A stretch of 64,000 nucleotides of DNA from JBDWFY01 sp965275915 (GCA_965275915.1 CBDHYI010000008.1:744001-808000); one strand, 5' to 3'. Positions 17,322 to 26,542 are shown, numbered from the stretch's first letter. A program made the numbers and translations. The notes: generated by a model not told the origin, from the letters alone.

Positions 17322-17342
17322 GTGGTAAATAAAATAAACCAC
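17322..17342. promoter_or_regulatory. Candidate GntR operator 1
   Basis: Inverted repeat GTGGT-N11-ACCAC, 72 nt upstream of the TRAP binding-protein start. It shares the GGTAAA core with the two neighbouring sites. Confidence 0.4.
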
Positions 17343-17359
17343 ATAAGAAGTCAATTATA

Positions 17360-17374
17360 TTTACCATTGGTAAA
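17360..17374. promoter_or_regulatory. Candidate GntR operator 2
   Basis: TTTACCATTGGTAAA, a palindrome with 7-bp arms around one central base, midway between the divergent TRAP/dld operon and the FCD-type gntR gene. The best of three related sites. Confidence 0.55.
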
Positions 17375-17514
17375 GTGCGAGATTCGTTGAGATGCACCAT
17401 CTGAAAACTAAGTGTTATTCTCTATATTTCGGGATAGAATTCTGATTTTATTGGGGGATTATCTCGGCGATTTTTTTAATGAATATAGAAAAATGACCCG
17501 AAAGTATGATAGAA

Positions 17515-17531
17515 GGTAAATAACAATTACC
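17515..17531. promoter_or_regulatory. Candidate GntR operator 3
   Basis: GGTAA-N7-TTACC, 28 nt before the gntR start; same half-sites as operators 1 and 2, fitting autoregulation. Confidence 0.45.
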
Positions 17532-17559
17532 ATCATATGGGAACAGAAAAGGCGGTCTT

Positions 17560-18384
17560 ATGGAGAAGGCAAAATTCCTGCTTGAGCCGATTGACCACGA
17601 ATCCGTCGCCGATGCGGTGGTCGAGCAGTTCGAGACGCTGATTGTATCGGGCGTCCTGAAAGAAGGGCAGAAACTGCCGCCTGAACGGGAAATGGCAGAG
17701 ATCCTGGAGGTCTCCCGTCCCAAATTGCGCGAGGCACTGAAACGGCTTGAAGATCAGGAACTGATTGTGGTGAAACATGGTGAGGGATCTTTCATTGCGC
17801 CTTTGATCGGCAAGGCGATGTCCGCCGCGCTGGTCGATCTTTACGCGCGCCATCACACTGCTTTTTACGACTATCTGGAGTATCGGCGCGAACAGGAAGG
17901 TTTCGCGGCTGCCCTGGCGGCCCAAAGGGCAACGGCGTCGGACAAGGAAATACTCGGATCCCTGATGGCCCGGCTGGAAAAAGCCAACCGGGACGACGAC
18001 AAGGAAGCCTCAAAGAAAGCCGATATCGAATTCCATCTTGCGATTGTTGATGCGAGCCACAATTCCACCCTGATCCATATGATGGCATCCATTTACGATC
18101 TCACCAAGCGCGGGGTGTTTTATAACCGCGACAATCTCAGGACGATCGATCATACGGGCGAAAAACTGTTGAGCCAGCATCTTGCAATCGGCAATGCGAT
18201 CTGTGAGGGGCGGGCGGACGACGCAAAAGCGGCAGCGCAGGCCCATATCGATTTCGTCGAGACGACATTCCGTGCTTCGGAACAGCAACTGGTCCGTGAC
18301 AAGATTGCCGACAAGCGAAGAAGGCTGGTTCAACTGAACGGTGTTGAGACCGAAAAAGCAAACGGGCGGCAAGCCGGAAAATGA
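17560..18384 (+). CDS. GntR/FCD-family transcriptional regulator
   Basis: 274 aa. Winged helix at 15-80 (VVEQFETLIVSGVLKEGQKL, PPEREMAEILEVSRPKLREALKRLEDQELI). The all-helical FCD effector domain covers 95-250, with metal/effector residues suggested by DIEFHLAIVDASHN and the later QHLAIGNAICEGRADDAKAAAQAH. The length and the FadR/PdhR/LldR style point to an organic-acid-responsive repressor. Divergent from the TRAP-dld operon, with three GGTAA/TTACC sites in the shared intergenic space. Confidence 0.9.
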   Translation: MEKAKFLLEPIDHESVADAVVEQFETLIVSGVLKEGQKLPPEREMAEILEVSRPKLREALKRLEDQELIVVKHGEGSFIAPLIGKAMSAALVDLYARHHTAFYDYLEYRREQEGFAAALAAQRATASDKEILGSLMARLEKANRDDDKEASKKADIEFHLAIVDASHNSTLIHMMASIYDLTKRGVFYNRDNLRTIDHTGEKLLSQHLAIGNAICEGRADDAKAAAQAHIDFVETTFRASEQQLVRDKIADKRRRLVQLNGVETEKANGRQAGK

Positions 18385-18594
18385 CCGGAACGTTTTTGGT
18401 TGAGCGGCATCGCTCAAGATGCTTGCTCTATGATTTTTCAGCCGCCTTGCGACTTCAGGTTGCAGCGGCGTCATCCTGACAGGCCGGGAGGCACGGGTTT
18501 CCGGTCGGTTCGCCCCGATTGGAAAGTTCTGTCTCGCCATTTCTCTGATTGGCGATAGTATGAACCGGATAATCAGCCCGGAGCGCTTCGTCTA

Positions 18595-19500
18595 ATGTCC
18601 GTCAGACCTGTCAGCCAGATCTCGCAAGCCAAACCCACAATGGAGGGGGCCGGTGTCAAATTGCACCGTGCGTTCGGGTTTGAAGACCCGTCAATGGCCG
18701 ATCCGTTTCTGCTTTTTGATGATTTCCGGAACGAACGCCCGGAAGACTATATGCGCGGGTTTCCCTGGCATCCTCATCGCGGCATTGAGACGATCACCTA
18801 CGTTCTTTCCGGAACCGTCGAACATGGCGACTCTCTGGGCAGCCAGGGGGAGCTTGGTGCCGGCGACGTGCAATGGATGACAGCCGGACGCGGCATACTG
18901 CATCAGGAGATGCCAAAAGGCGATGCTGCGGGCCGGATGCACGGATTTCAGCTCTGGGCCAACCTTCCCTCACGCCTCAAAATGACCGAGCCGCGATACC
19001 AGGACGTCAGCGCGGCGGATATTCCTGAGATCGTCGATGATGACGGAACCCGGGTGAAGGTGATCTGCGGGACCTTCTGGGGCAGGGAAGGCCCGGTCGA
19101 TGGCGTTACTGCCAATCCCCGCTATCTGGATGTCTTTGTTCCTGCCGGTGTCAGGAAGGTCCTCCCCGTCGATACGTACCAACGCGCATTTGCATATGTT
19201 TTCGATGGTTCCGGCAGTTTCCGCGATGCATCGGAACCTCGCGGTGTGCTGCTCGAAAAGGAAGCGGGCGGCGAAGAGATTCTTATTCGCGACCAGACCG
19301 GTAACCGGTCTCTCATTTTGTTCGGGACGGGCGATGAAGTGACTGTACAGGCCGGCGAACAGGGGATGCGCTTTCTGTTGGTTTCAGGCACGCCCATAGA
19401 GGAGCCGGTCGCCTGGCATGGACCCATTGTCATGAACACAAGAGAAGAATTGATTCAGGCGATGAATGAGCTGAATGCGGGGACTTTCATCAGAAAATAA
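18595..19500 (+). CDS. Pirin-family protein
   Basis: 301 aa, two cupin domains. The N-terminal domain holds the metal-binding motif FPWHPHRGIETITYVLSGTVEHGDS and later GILHQEMP; the C-terminal pirin domain follows (residues 180-285). Bacterial pirins include quercetinases and regulators of central enzymes; the function here is open. A second, YhaK-like pirin is encoded at 51467-52402. The next gene starts 34 nt downstream and may be cotranscribed. Confidence 0.9.
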   Translation: MSVRPVSQISQAKPTMEGAGVKLHRAFGFEDPSMADPFLLFDDFRNERPEDYMRGFPWHPHRGIETITYVLSGTVEHGDSLGSQGELGAGDVQWMTAGRGILHQEMPKGDAAGRMHGFQLWANLPSRLKMTEPRYQDVSAADIPEIVDDDGTRVKVICGTFWGREGPVDGVTANPRYLDVFVPAGVRKVLPVDTYQRAFAYVFDGSGSFRDASEPRGVLLEKEAGGEEILIRDQTGNRSLILFGTGDEVTVQAGEQGMRFLLVSGTPIEEPVAWHGPIVMNTREELIQAMNELNAGTFIRK

Positions 19501-19533
19501 CACGCTATCCGAAACGGCCAGAGGGAATGGTGC

Positions 19534-19971
19534 ATGCAGGAACTTGAAGACATCGCGCGCATGGAGATTGAAGACCTTCATGCCTTTTTCGTTGACTGGT
19601 TCAGCGGGACGGCGTCAGAGGCCGCGTTTGAAGCGCGTTTCACCAACCATATGGATCCGGATCTGGTTCTGATCCCGCCGGGCGGGACGCTCATGACGCT
19701 TGAGGATCTGACAGCAGGATTGCGCAAGGGCTATGGGAGCAATCCCGATTTTCGAATTGCAATCAGGAACGTTAAGCTGCAGCGCGTGCTTGAGCATCAG
19801 CTTCTGGTCACCTACGAAGAGTGGCAACGCAATGCGCTGGCGTCGACACCGGCAGATAATGGCAGGGTTGCGACGGTGCTGTTTTCACGAACCGCATCCC
19901 TGAAATGGCTGCATATTCACGAAACATGGTTGCCTCAGGCTGTTATGGAAGCAGGGCCCTATAACTTCTGA
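19534..19971 (+). CDS. SnoaL/DUF4440-like (NTF2-fold) protein
   Basis: 145 aa, soluble. MQELEDIARMEIEDLHAFFVDWFSG is an N-terminal helix pair as in NTF2-like proteins, followed by PDLVLIPPGGTLMTLEDLTAGLRKGYG and a set of beta strands (LQRVLEHQLLVTYEEWQRN, VATVLFSRTASLKWLHIHETWL). Likely a small-molecule-binding or enzymatic cone fold; no catalytic residues can be assigned. Ribosome site AGAGGGA upstream. Follows the pirin gene. Confidence 0.65.
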   Translation: MQELEDIARMEIEDLHAFFVDWFSGTASEAAFEARFTNHMDPDLVLIPPGGTLMTLEDLTAGLRKGYGSNPDFRIAIRNVKLQRVLEHQLLVTYEEWQRNALASTPADNGRVATVLFSRTASLKWLHIHETWLPQAVMEAGPYNF

Positions 19972-19992
19972 CAGTCGTTACCGAGCCCAGAT

Positions 19993-20949
19993 TCACCTTG
20001 CCCCGGCGAACCGGTCGGTGGCTTTGATCAATTGATCGAGAATGCCCGGTTCTGAATAGGCATGTCCGGCCCCTTCAATCAGATGAAAGTCGGCATCGGG
20101 CCAGGCTTTGTGCAGCGCATAGGCGTAACGGGCGGGGCAGGGCATGTCATAGCGGCCATGAACAATGGCGCCCGGTATGCCTTTCAGTTTACCCGCGTCA
20201 TTTATCAGTTGATTGTCCTTTAGCCACGCGTTGTGAAAGAAGAAGTGGTTTTCGATCCGGGCAAAGGCAAGCGCAAAGTGCGGATCCGCGAAACCTGATG
20301 TCAGATTTTCGTCGGGCAAGAGCGTGACGGTCCCTCCCTCCCAGGTGCTCCAGGCCTGGGCGGCCTCCAACCGGATGTCCGGGTCATCGCTTGTCAGGCG
20401 CTTTCGGTAAGCGGCGATCATGTCGCCACGTTCGGCCTCCGGAATGGGGGCCTGAAACGTCTCCCATTTTTCAGGATGCATTTCGGAAACGCCATACTGG
20501 TAGTACCAGTCAAGTTCGGCTTTTGTCAGGGTGTAAATGCCCCGCAAGATCAGTGCGCTGACCTGTCCAGGGTGGGCCTCAGCATAGGCCAGCGAGAGCG
20601 TCGAACCCCAGGAGCCGCCAAAGACCAGCCATTTCTCGGCACCTGCCAGTTTCCGCAACTGCTCAATATCCGCAACCAGGTGCCAGGTGGTGTTGGCTGT
20701 CAGGTCCGCATGCGGCCTCGACCGGCCGCAACCGCGCTGGTCGAAAAGGAGGACGTCGTAACGGTTCGGGTCGAAAAGCCTGCGATGATCAGGAAGGGAG
20801 CCACCGCCGGGTCCGCCGTGGACGAATACCGCAGGTATGCCGCCGGACTTTCCGACACGCTCATAATAGACTGAATGGCCGTCTCCAACCGGCAGCATGC
20901 CGGTCTCATAAGGTTCGATTGGCGGATAGAGCGTTCGGAGTGGAGACAT
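19993..20949 (-). CDS. pip: Prolyl aminopeptidase
   Basis: 318 aa alpha/beta hydrolase. HGGPGGGS forms the oxyanion-hole loop; the nucleophile is S113 in GGSWGS, with D268 (GRYDMPCP) and H296 (GAGHAYSE) completing the triad. LFDQRGCGRSRPHA and ILRGIYTLTKAELDWYYQYG are diagnostic of family S33 proline iminopeptidase, which removes N-terminal proline from peptides in the cytoplasm. CGGAGGA precedes the ATG. Confidence 0.93.
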   Translation of the reverse strand: MSPLRTLYPPIEPYETGMLPVGDGHSVYYERVGKSGGIPAVFVHGGPGGGSLPDHRRLFDPNRYDVLLFDQRGCGRSRPHADLTANTTWHLVADIEQLRKLAGAEKWLVFGGSWGSTLSLAYAEAHPGQVSALILRGIYTLTKAELDWYYQYGVSEMHPEKWETFQAPIPEAERGDMIAAYRKRLTSDDPDIRLEAAQAWSTWEGGTVTLLPDENLTSGFADPHFALAFARIENHFFFHNAWLKDNQLINDAGKLKGIPGAIVHGRYDMPCPARYAYALHKAWPDADFHLIEGAGHAYSEPGILDQLIKATDRFAGAR

Positions 20950-21016
20950 GACATCCTCCGGTCATTTCCAAAAAAGGTTTTATAAAAATCAGGTCCGAAA
21001 CCGGAGCTGAATGGGA

Positions 21017-21475
21017 CTACAATTGTTTGATCATTAAAAGGCACGGGTTTTCCCGTCCCCAAAGTGTCGGTAGTTCCTCGAACGGATGAAAGCCGGTCGA
21101 CAGATAAAATTTCCGCGTTCGATCATAACAGGGATCGTCGCTTTGCGCCGATAGTGTTTTGACTGTGAGAAAATGTATGCCGTTCTTTCGGGCGTGGCGT
21201 TCGGCATGTCTCATCAGGAGCGTTCCGACACCGCGCCGGTGCCACGCCGGTAAAACGCCCATGACGTGAATCTCTGCGTTCCAGCGGTTGTGGATTTTGA
21301 GCGAGAGGATGCCGACCGGATCATGACCATCGGCAAAGCATCCGAACAAAGGCAGGTCTTCTGTGGCACATGCGTAGGCTTCACGGGCCTCGCGCTGTGC
21401 GAACCAGTCGGGCAGAAGGTCTAAAATCCGCAGGCACGACGCTGTTTTGTCCCGCTCCAGCGATTGAATTTCCAA
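21017..21475 (-). CDS. GNAT-family N-acetyltransferase
   Basis: 152 aa from a TTG start with GGGGAG 6 nt upstream. The acetyl-CoA motif A is AEIHVMGVLPAWHRRGVGTLLMRHAERHARKNG (R/Q-x-x-G-x-G form HRRGVGTLL), followed by LTVKTLSAQSDDPCYDRTRKFYLSTGF. The acceptor is unknown. It sits 67 nt upstream of pip on the same strand and may be cotranscribed. Confidence 0.85.
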   Translation of the reverse strand: MEIQSLERDKTASCLRILDLLPDWFAQREAREAYACATEDLPLFGCFADGHDPVGILSLKIHNRWNAEIHVMGVLPAWHRRGVGTLLMRHAERHARKNGIHFLTVKTLSAQSDDPCYDRTRKFYLSTGFHPFEELPTLWGRENPCLLMIKQL

Positions 21476-22045
21476 GACGTGCTCCCCAGTGCGGGATGAA
21501 CCGGCTTTGGGGTATGGCCCAAGTCGGTGTTTGTTGAGCTGGTGGTCGTATCAGTCAGCGCAAAAAGCCTTTTTCTTCAAATGAACAACACGACACATGT
21601 CGTTTGGGCAGCGCTTTTCAGTTAGCAAACACGACCCCGAGCCACCATAGTTCATCGAAATTGGCGCTGCCGGAGCGGCGGAGTGCAAAACGGTGTCTTG
21701 CAGTTAATGCACAGTAAATGCGTAACGGTAACTCAATTAGCTATCTATATTATGTGTACTTATATTTCTGACAAACACTATATTGTAATTTTTGCTGATC
21801 AATTGAGGCAATAATCTTTAAAAAAATAGCGAAAAACCGTAATAAAAAATTTACTTTTTGATTTCAAAACCGGTTTCGGTCACATTGTGTGCGGAATGTA
21901 GACATTTTAACGCCTTTGTTTAGAGACAGCTTAATTTGGATCTGCCAGAATGGTTTTTGACTGATGCGAATCGTTGAAATCGGGATGCGGCAACATTGGC
22001 TGATTTCAGCGTCGTTCTCAGTGACACTGATAGGAGGCCACAATT
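21476..22045. other. Long intergenic stretch, AT-rich centre
   Basis: No gene seen in about 570 nt. The part at 21710-21860 is markedly AT-rich against the surroundings, with runs of A and T. A strong ribosome site (AGGAGG) at its right end serves the small membrane protein gene. Confidence 0.5.
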
Positions 22046-22336
22046 TTGGATACCCGGACTTATACCGGCATGCGCGAGGAGGTCGAGGCCGACAATGAGC
22101 TCGTGCGGAACCATAAGCCATCACGAAGCTGGATGTCGGCGCATGTTGGCGCGGCGCTGTTGCACCTGCCCATTGTAGGTGTGCTTGCAGGGTCCGGCGC
22201 GTTTGCTGTTGGACTTGTGATGGAAGACATCACGGTTGGATTGATTTCGATGATCATCGGTTTGATCGGAATTTATTCTGACTGTCTTGTAGCGGAACGG
22301 GCCGTCGTTCGCCGTTTCGGCCTCGACGACATCTGA
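22046..22336 (+). CDS. Small two-helix membrane protein
   Basis: 96 aa with a TTG start; the choice rests on AGGAGG 8 nt before it. A charged N-terminal 30 residues (MREEVEADNELVRNHKPSRSW) precede two membrane helices (VGAALLHLPIVGVLAGSGAFAVG and VGLISMIIGLIGIYSDCLVA) and a short charged tail. No family recognised; topology suggests both ends inside the cytoplasm. Preceded by the AT-rich region. Confidence 0.6.
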   Translation: MDTRTYTGMREEVEADNELVRNHKPSRSWMSAHVGAALLHLPIVGVLAGSGAFAVGLVMEDITVGLISMIIGLIGIYSDCLVAERAVVRRFGLDDI

Positions 22337-22763
22337 AAACGGGAATTGAGTTCAGACCGTTAAGGCGCGCCCTGATTTATTTTTGGCCGGCTGGGAACGC
22401 GTGTTGAAATTGTATAGAGGGTTCCGTTTGGCAACGGAGCAGGCGTTTTACGCTGCCCGGACAACGGTTCAGCCGCAAAGTCGCGCTTTCCATTTTCTGT
22501 GCGCCGGGCGATTCTTTTCATAGTTATTCTTGTTTCGGCACAAAAGAACCTCCGCGCCGACGTAAATTTCAGGATTTCCGGCGCTTTGCCATCGTGTTTC
22601 AACCTCGATTGCGGACCCCATCTGAAGGCGATGTTGCGCGATCCCTCTCTTGAGCTGTATATGCCTTTTCCATGGGACTATTTCTTGAACGATCAGCCGT
22701 AGCTTTTGTGATCCTCGTAAGCTGGCCACGACGGCCGCACCGCACCGTAGCAGCCAGGGCTCT
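22337..22763. other. Intergenic stretch with one weak ORF
   Basis: Apart from the low-confidence 67-codon frame at 22499-22702, I see no gene, terminator or operator here. Confidence 0.4.
22499..22702 (+). CDS. Possible small secreted protein
   Basis: 67 aa from a GTG without a visible ribosome site. The N-terminus (MRRAILFIVILVSAQ) looks like a signal peptide, and the rest has two cysteines (PSCFNLDCGPHL) and a Trp/Phe-rich end. Same strand and 60 nt upstream of the next gene. Composition is protein-like, but evidence is thin and it may be chance. Confidence 0.25.
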   Translation: MRRAILFIVILVSAQKNLRADVNFRISGALPSCFNLDCGPHLKAMLRDPSLELYMPFPWDYFLNDQP

Positions 22764-23840
22764 GTGACGATGGGGCTATTGAGGTGGATCGCCGCCGCGG
22801 CAGTTCTGTTTCTTATCGGTCTGGCTGTTCCAGTCATCTACCTTGAGACCTCGTGCAGGGCAAAACCTGTTCGAAGCGTCTTTGTATCCCGTATCCTGGA
22901 CGAAAAATTTCACCGTCCGGAGACCAACTCCTATCTTTCGTATCCTCGCTGGCAGATTGCTTACTCACACGATCATTTTGCCAAAACGCTTGAGACAGAT
23001 GATGAGGGCTCTTTCAATTATCTCCGTGCGGTTATCGACTTCTGGTCCTCATTTTGCTCGGCCAACCGGCTTGCCATGCGCCATGGGGCGGATGATATCG
23101 GGGAGCGGGTGGCGCTTCATCTGAAAGGTATCGGGTTTACGACCCATATGGCTTTCAAGGCACTCTATGAAGAGACCCTTGGTCAGATATTCGCAAATGT
23201 GCGCGGGCAGGCAAAAACACCTCAGGATCGCTATGTCGCGGACACTGCTGCCGACTATGCGGCCTTTTTGAAGCATGGGAACTGGTCGGACTACGATTTT
23301 GAGCAGGCGGCGCGAGGGCTCTGGGCGCAACCGCTCACCGGATCGTCGCGGGGGTGGGAGCGGAGGCTCGCAATCGGACTTGAGTGGCAGGTGAAAGCAG
23401 TTCTCGCTTCCTTAAGCTCAGCGCTTTTTGGCGGGTCGGACGACGTTTTCGGGCAGATCCCCCGACTGTCGGTCGGTTCCGGATTGTCCGCAGAAGAATT
23501 CGCGTCCGTGAACGGTGTCCAGGTTGCTCAGACCGGACCTGAAATGTCGATTATCGAGCTGCCGGAAGATGAGCGGTTTACCTCGACGATTTTGGAGATT
23601 CTTTCAAAGGGCGGCACATTGCTGGAAATTGCGGGCAATGATGACATTCTGATTTCGTTCGTTCGCCCGGATAATGTCGGAGGACCGTTGCCGTTCAACT
23701 ACCCGGCGGTTTGGCGTGCCCCGCGCGCCGGCTACGGCGACGAACGGGTTCTGTTTTCGGCCAAGGTTTCGAATCTTGGTCCGATCATCGGCTTATTTTC
23801 CGATGACGGTCTTCAGCTGGAACGGATATACACGTACTGA
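22764..23840 (+). CDS. Uncharacterised membrane-anchored protein, 358 aa
   Basis: GTG at 22764 or ATG at 22770. One N-terminal membrane anchor (LRWIAAAAVLFLIGLAVPVIYLE) followed by C31, then a soluble domain of about 320 residues facing the periplasm. It has conserved-looking segments FHRPETNSYLSYPRWQIAYSHDHFA and YLRAVIDFWSSFC. I do not recognise the family. The layout suggests a periplasmic helical domain (60-190) followed by a beta-rich region (230-358). Confidence 0.65.
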   Translation: MTMGLLRWIAAAAVLFLIGLAVPVIYLETSCRAKPVRSVFVSRILDEKFHRPETNSYLSYPRWQIAYSHDHFAKTLETDDEGSFNYLRAVIDFWSSFCSANRLAMRHGADDIGERVALHLKGIGFTTHMAFKALYEETLGQIFANVRGQAKTPQDRYVADTAADYAAFLKHGNWSDYDFEQAARGLWAQPLTGSSRGWERRLAIGLEWQVKAVLASLSSALFGGSDDVFGQIPRLSVGSGLSAEEFASVNGVQVAQTGPEMSIIELPEDERFTSTILEILSKGGTLLEIAGNDDILISFVRPDNVGGPLPFNYPAVWRAPRAGYGDERVLFSAKVSNLGPIIGLFSDDGLQLERIYTY

Positions 23841-23925
23841 TGTAATCGATACGGGTCGCTTTGGCGTCCGTGTCCGGCGGTTCATGTGCGTTTTGGGCAG
23901 CGGCCGGAAAAACGGCTCTGGACCG

Positions 23926-25047
23926 TCAGGGACTGAATTGGAAGCCGGTGTTCTGGCTGTAAGGCAGACTTTTCAGTTGATAGATCTTCTTCCGGCCAAA
24001 ACCTTTGACGTGATGTTCGCCACGTTCAACGATTGAAAAGTCGTTTTCGATCAGAGGATACATGTCTTCGCACAAGCTGATTTCCATCTCGCCGGAGAAG
24101 GTCTCCATGCGCGCGGCAAGGTTCACACCGGGGCCGAAAATATCATAGACATATTTCTGCACCCCTACGATCGAACCGATAACAGCCCCTGAGTTGATGC
24201 CGATCCGGCAGTGCCACTGGCGATCATGGGTGGCGTTGCGGCGGTTGAGATAGCGGACCATCAGAAGAGCCAGACGGGCAATGTTGTGGGCGTGTTCGGG
24301 CGTCTCCTCCGGAATACCGGACACGGCCATGTATGCATCGCCCATGGTTTTGATCCGCTCGCAACCGAATTGCTCCGCGATGCGATCAAAGGCCGTAAAA
24401 ATATCATTGAGTTCAGTGATCAGATTTGCCGGATCGCGCGAGATCGCCATGTCGGTGAAACCGACAAAATCCAGCATCAGAACAGAGGCGTTTTCGTATT
24501 TGGTCGGACTCGTGACGCCGAACTCCTTGAGTTCTTCATAGATTGTCTTCGGCATCACGTTCAGCAGGAGCTTCTCGACACGCTCTTTTTCATGTCTGAG
24601 CTGGCGGTTCTGTTTTTCCACCATCTGGGTGTAGGACTGGATCATGAATTCCAGTTCTTTGATTTTCGAGATGTTGTGGCATTCGACGATTATGACCGTC
24701 GCTTCTTTCTGCGTCGAAGCGGTAATCTGCAGCGTGAGAATAATAGCCCGGCGCTTGATCTTGATCTCGATCTCGCCTTTGAACGGTTTGTCTTCGCTTA
24801 GGCAGTCTTCAACGCGGTCCATGTCGATGCCGGTGAAAACGTCATCAAGACGGCATCCGACACCTGAGACGCCGGGAAACCATTCACTGAAACGGCGGTT
24901 GGACGACAGGATTTCCCGATTGTCCGCGGTGGCGACCGCCACTCCGGAGTCCAGGGAGTCAAACAGCATCTTGCTGAATTTTTCCAGATTCAAACCGACA
25001 TCCTCGGTCGATCCGTTTGTCGCGTCCATGGGCATGGCACTGCTCAA
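23926..25047 (-). CDS. PAS-domain class III adenylate cyclase
   Basis: 373 aa, soluble. PAS domain at 22-125, signalling coiled coil at about 128-165 (ISKIKELEFMIQSYTQMVEK to LLLNVMP), catalytic domain at 185-355. All key residues are visible: metal-binding D193 and D237, adenine-selecting K233 and D302, transition-state N309 and R313 (GPGVNLAARMET). These predict ATP as substrate. It overlaps the truncated-haemoglobin gene by ATGA, so cAMP production may be tied to a gas ligand sensed by that globin. Confidence 0.92.
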   Translation of the reverse strand: MSSAMPMDATNGSTEDVGLNLEKFSKMLFDSLDSGVAVATADNREILSSNRRFSEWFPGVSGVGCRLDDVFTGIDMDRVEDCLSEDKPFKGEIEIKIKRRAIILTLQITASTQKEATVIIVECHNISKIKELEFMIQSYTQMVEKQNRQLRHEKERVEKLLLNVMPKTIYEELKEFGVTSPTKYENASVLMLDFVGFTDMAISRDPANLITELNDIFTAFDRIAEQFGCERIKTMGDAYMAVSGIPEETPEHAHNIARLALLMVRYLNRRNATHDRQWHCRIGINSGAVIGSIVGVQKYVYDIFGPGVNLAARMETFSGEMEISLCEDMYPLIENDFSIVERGEHHVKGFGRKKIYQLKSLPYSQNTGFQFSP

Positions 25048-25400
25048 ACCGTCACGATGTATTTTGAGCGGTATTCCAGCTCGCTCATGACCTGATTGAT
25101 GTCGTCCTGAGAGAAGTTAAACTCCTCCAGACTTTCCTTCATAAGGCGGATGACTTCGTCATAAGCGTCTTGCCGGATTGCATGTTTTGCGTGAATGCGT
25201 CGAAGGTGTTCATCGGAGTAGGCGACCGGACCACCCATAACCTGTGCGATGAACTTGGTCTGATGGTCGATGAGCATGGCCAGATCGACATTATCGAAGT
25301 AAGGGCCCACCGTGTCAGAGTCGATGACTTTGTCATAAAAGGCCATTACGACTTTGCTGATCGCAACGAACCCTCCGCTGCGTTCGAAGATACTCTGCAT
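25044..25400 (-). CDS. Truncated (group I-like) haemoglobin
   Basis: 118 aa from the ATG at 25400, with GAGGAG 6 nt upstream. It shows the 2-on-2 globin pattern: FERSGGFVAISKVVMAFYDKVIDSD with B10 Tyr Y22, a FDNVDLAMLIDHQTKFIAQVMGG helix-E region, and the proximal haem histidine H70 in RRIHAKHAI. Such globins bind O2, NO or CO. The 4-nt overlap with a PAS-adenylate cyclase gene indicates translational coupling and suggests the globin is the sensor or gas-supplying partner of the cyclase. Confidence 0.85.
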   Translation of the reverse strand: MQSIFERSGGFVAISKVVMAFYDKVIDSDTVGPYFDNVDLAMLIDHQTKFIAQVMGGPVAYSDEHLRRIHAKHAIRQDAYDEVIRLMKESLEEFNFSQDDINQVMSELEYRSKYIVTV

Positions 25401-25711
25401 AATAATCTCCTCAGCGCACAATCCGTTGAAACAGCTCTATTCGGACGATGAGATTACGCTCCAACATATTGAATCTGGAACGATTTCTTATCATTCAGAT
25501 GACACTGGCCGGGTGATAAGCACCCTTGTGCCCTTTACAGCCGGCAAAGAGCACTGTTCAAACGACGCCGACGTTACGTAAGCCTAGTGATAATCCTTAT
25601 GGTGCACATGGTCAAAAGGCTTTTCGCCGCCGCGTTGCAGAACCGGGTCAGGCTGCACCTCCGGTCGATACCTTGTGAGGGAAGGTGCAGCGCTGAGCGG
25701 CGTTGCGCGTG
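25401..25711. other. Intergenic stretch with an inverted repeat
   Basis: No gene seen. A perfect 9-bp inverted repeat (GCTGCACCT / AGGTGCAGC, 22-nt loop) at 25652-25691 follows the methyltransferase stop on the minus strand but lacks a T-tract. The promoter of the globin-cyclase operon must lie in the part near 25401-25560. Confidence 0.45.
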
Positions 25712-26542
25712 TCAGGCCCTGGTGAGAATGATCTCGATATATTCGGCCGGGACTCTCATCGAGCCGTCATGGGCTGTGTTGAAGCGTTCAACCGTCGCGG
25801 TGAGGTCCTGCGCCAGCGCCTGCTGACCGGTCTCGTCAAGCGCGAGGAATGCTTTGTGCACGGGGCCGTAGTAGGTGCGGAAGAAATCCAGGAAATGTGC
25901 CGGCGAGGGATAACGGAAAACGAAATTTCGCGGACGGATGTCGATCGCGCGGGCACCGGTAGCGAAAGTCTTGCGGATCCAGTCTTCATTGCCCCACAGG
26001 GCCGGAGACTGCACACCGGCGGGCGGCGGAAGATGTTTGCCGAGGGTTTTGAACAATTGTCCCAAAAACCCTTCCGGTGTCCAGTTTGCCATGCCGATTT
26101 GGCCGCCGGGACGGCAGACCCGGACCAGTTCCGAAGCAGATTGCTGCTGGTTTGGCGTGAACATCACACCAAATGTTGAAACCACGGCGTCAAAACTGCC
26201 GTCTTCAAAGGGAAGCGCCTCGGCGTCCGCCATCTGAAACGTGACGTTCAGCGTTTCCGCTTCGGCCCGATTGCGCCCGCCGGCCAGAAGCGTGTCGACA
26301 TAATCCGTCGATGTGACGTCACACCAACGCCTGGCAAAAGCAAGTGTCGCGTTGCCGTTTCCGGCAGCGACATCCAGAACTCTGGATCCGGTCGGCAAAT
26401 CCATGGATTCAGCAAGTGTTTCGCCCACAATTTGAAGCGTAACGCCGATTTTTGCATAGTTCCCTGAGGCCCAGGCCGCGTTCTGCTTGGTTTTGATTGC
26501 TTTGTAGTCCGGAGCGGTCTGTTGAGATGCTGGCTGTGTCAT
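25712..26542 (-). CDS. Class I SAM-dependent methyltransferase
   Basis: 276 aa from the ATG at 26542 (AAGGA about 10 nt upstream); a longer open frame to 26965 crosses the divergent promoter region. Motif I SRVLDVAAGNGNATLAFARR, an acidic loop (TSTDYVDTLLAGGRNRAE) and QMADAEALPFEDGSFDAVVS are typical of the UbiE/type 11 family. The C-terminal part resembles bacterial methyltransferases of unknown acceptor. Divergent from the winged-helix/TPR regulator. Confidence 0.88.
   Translation of the reverse strand: MTQPASQQTAPDYKAIKTKQNAAWASGNYAKIGVTLQIVGETLAESMDLPTGSRVLDVAAGNGNATLAFARRWCDVTSTDYVDTLLAGGRNRAEAETLNVTFQMADAEALPFEDGSFDAVVSTFGVMFTPNQQQSASELVRVCRPGGQIGMANWTPEGFLGQLFKTLGKHLPPPAGVQSPALWGNEDWIRKTFATGARAIDIRPRNFVFRYPSPAHFLDFFRTYYGPVHKAFLALDETGQQALAQDLTATVERFNTAHDGSMRVPAEYIEIILTRA

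Noticed and set aside
25652..25691. 9-bp inverted repeat as a terminator of the methyltransferase
   Set aside because: There is no T-tract after the stem, so I only note it in the intergenic entry.
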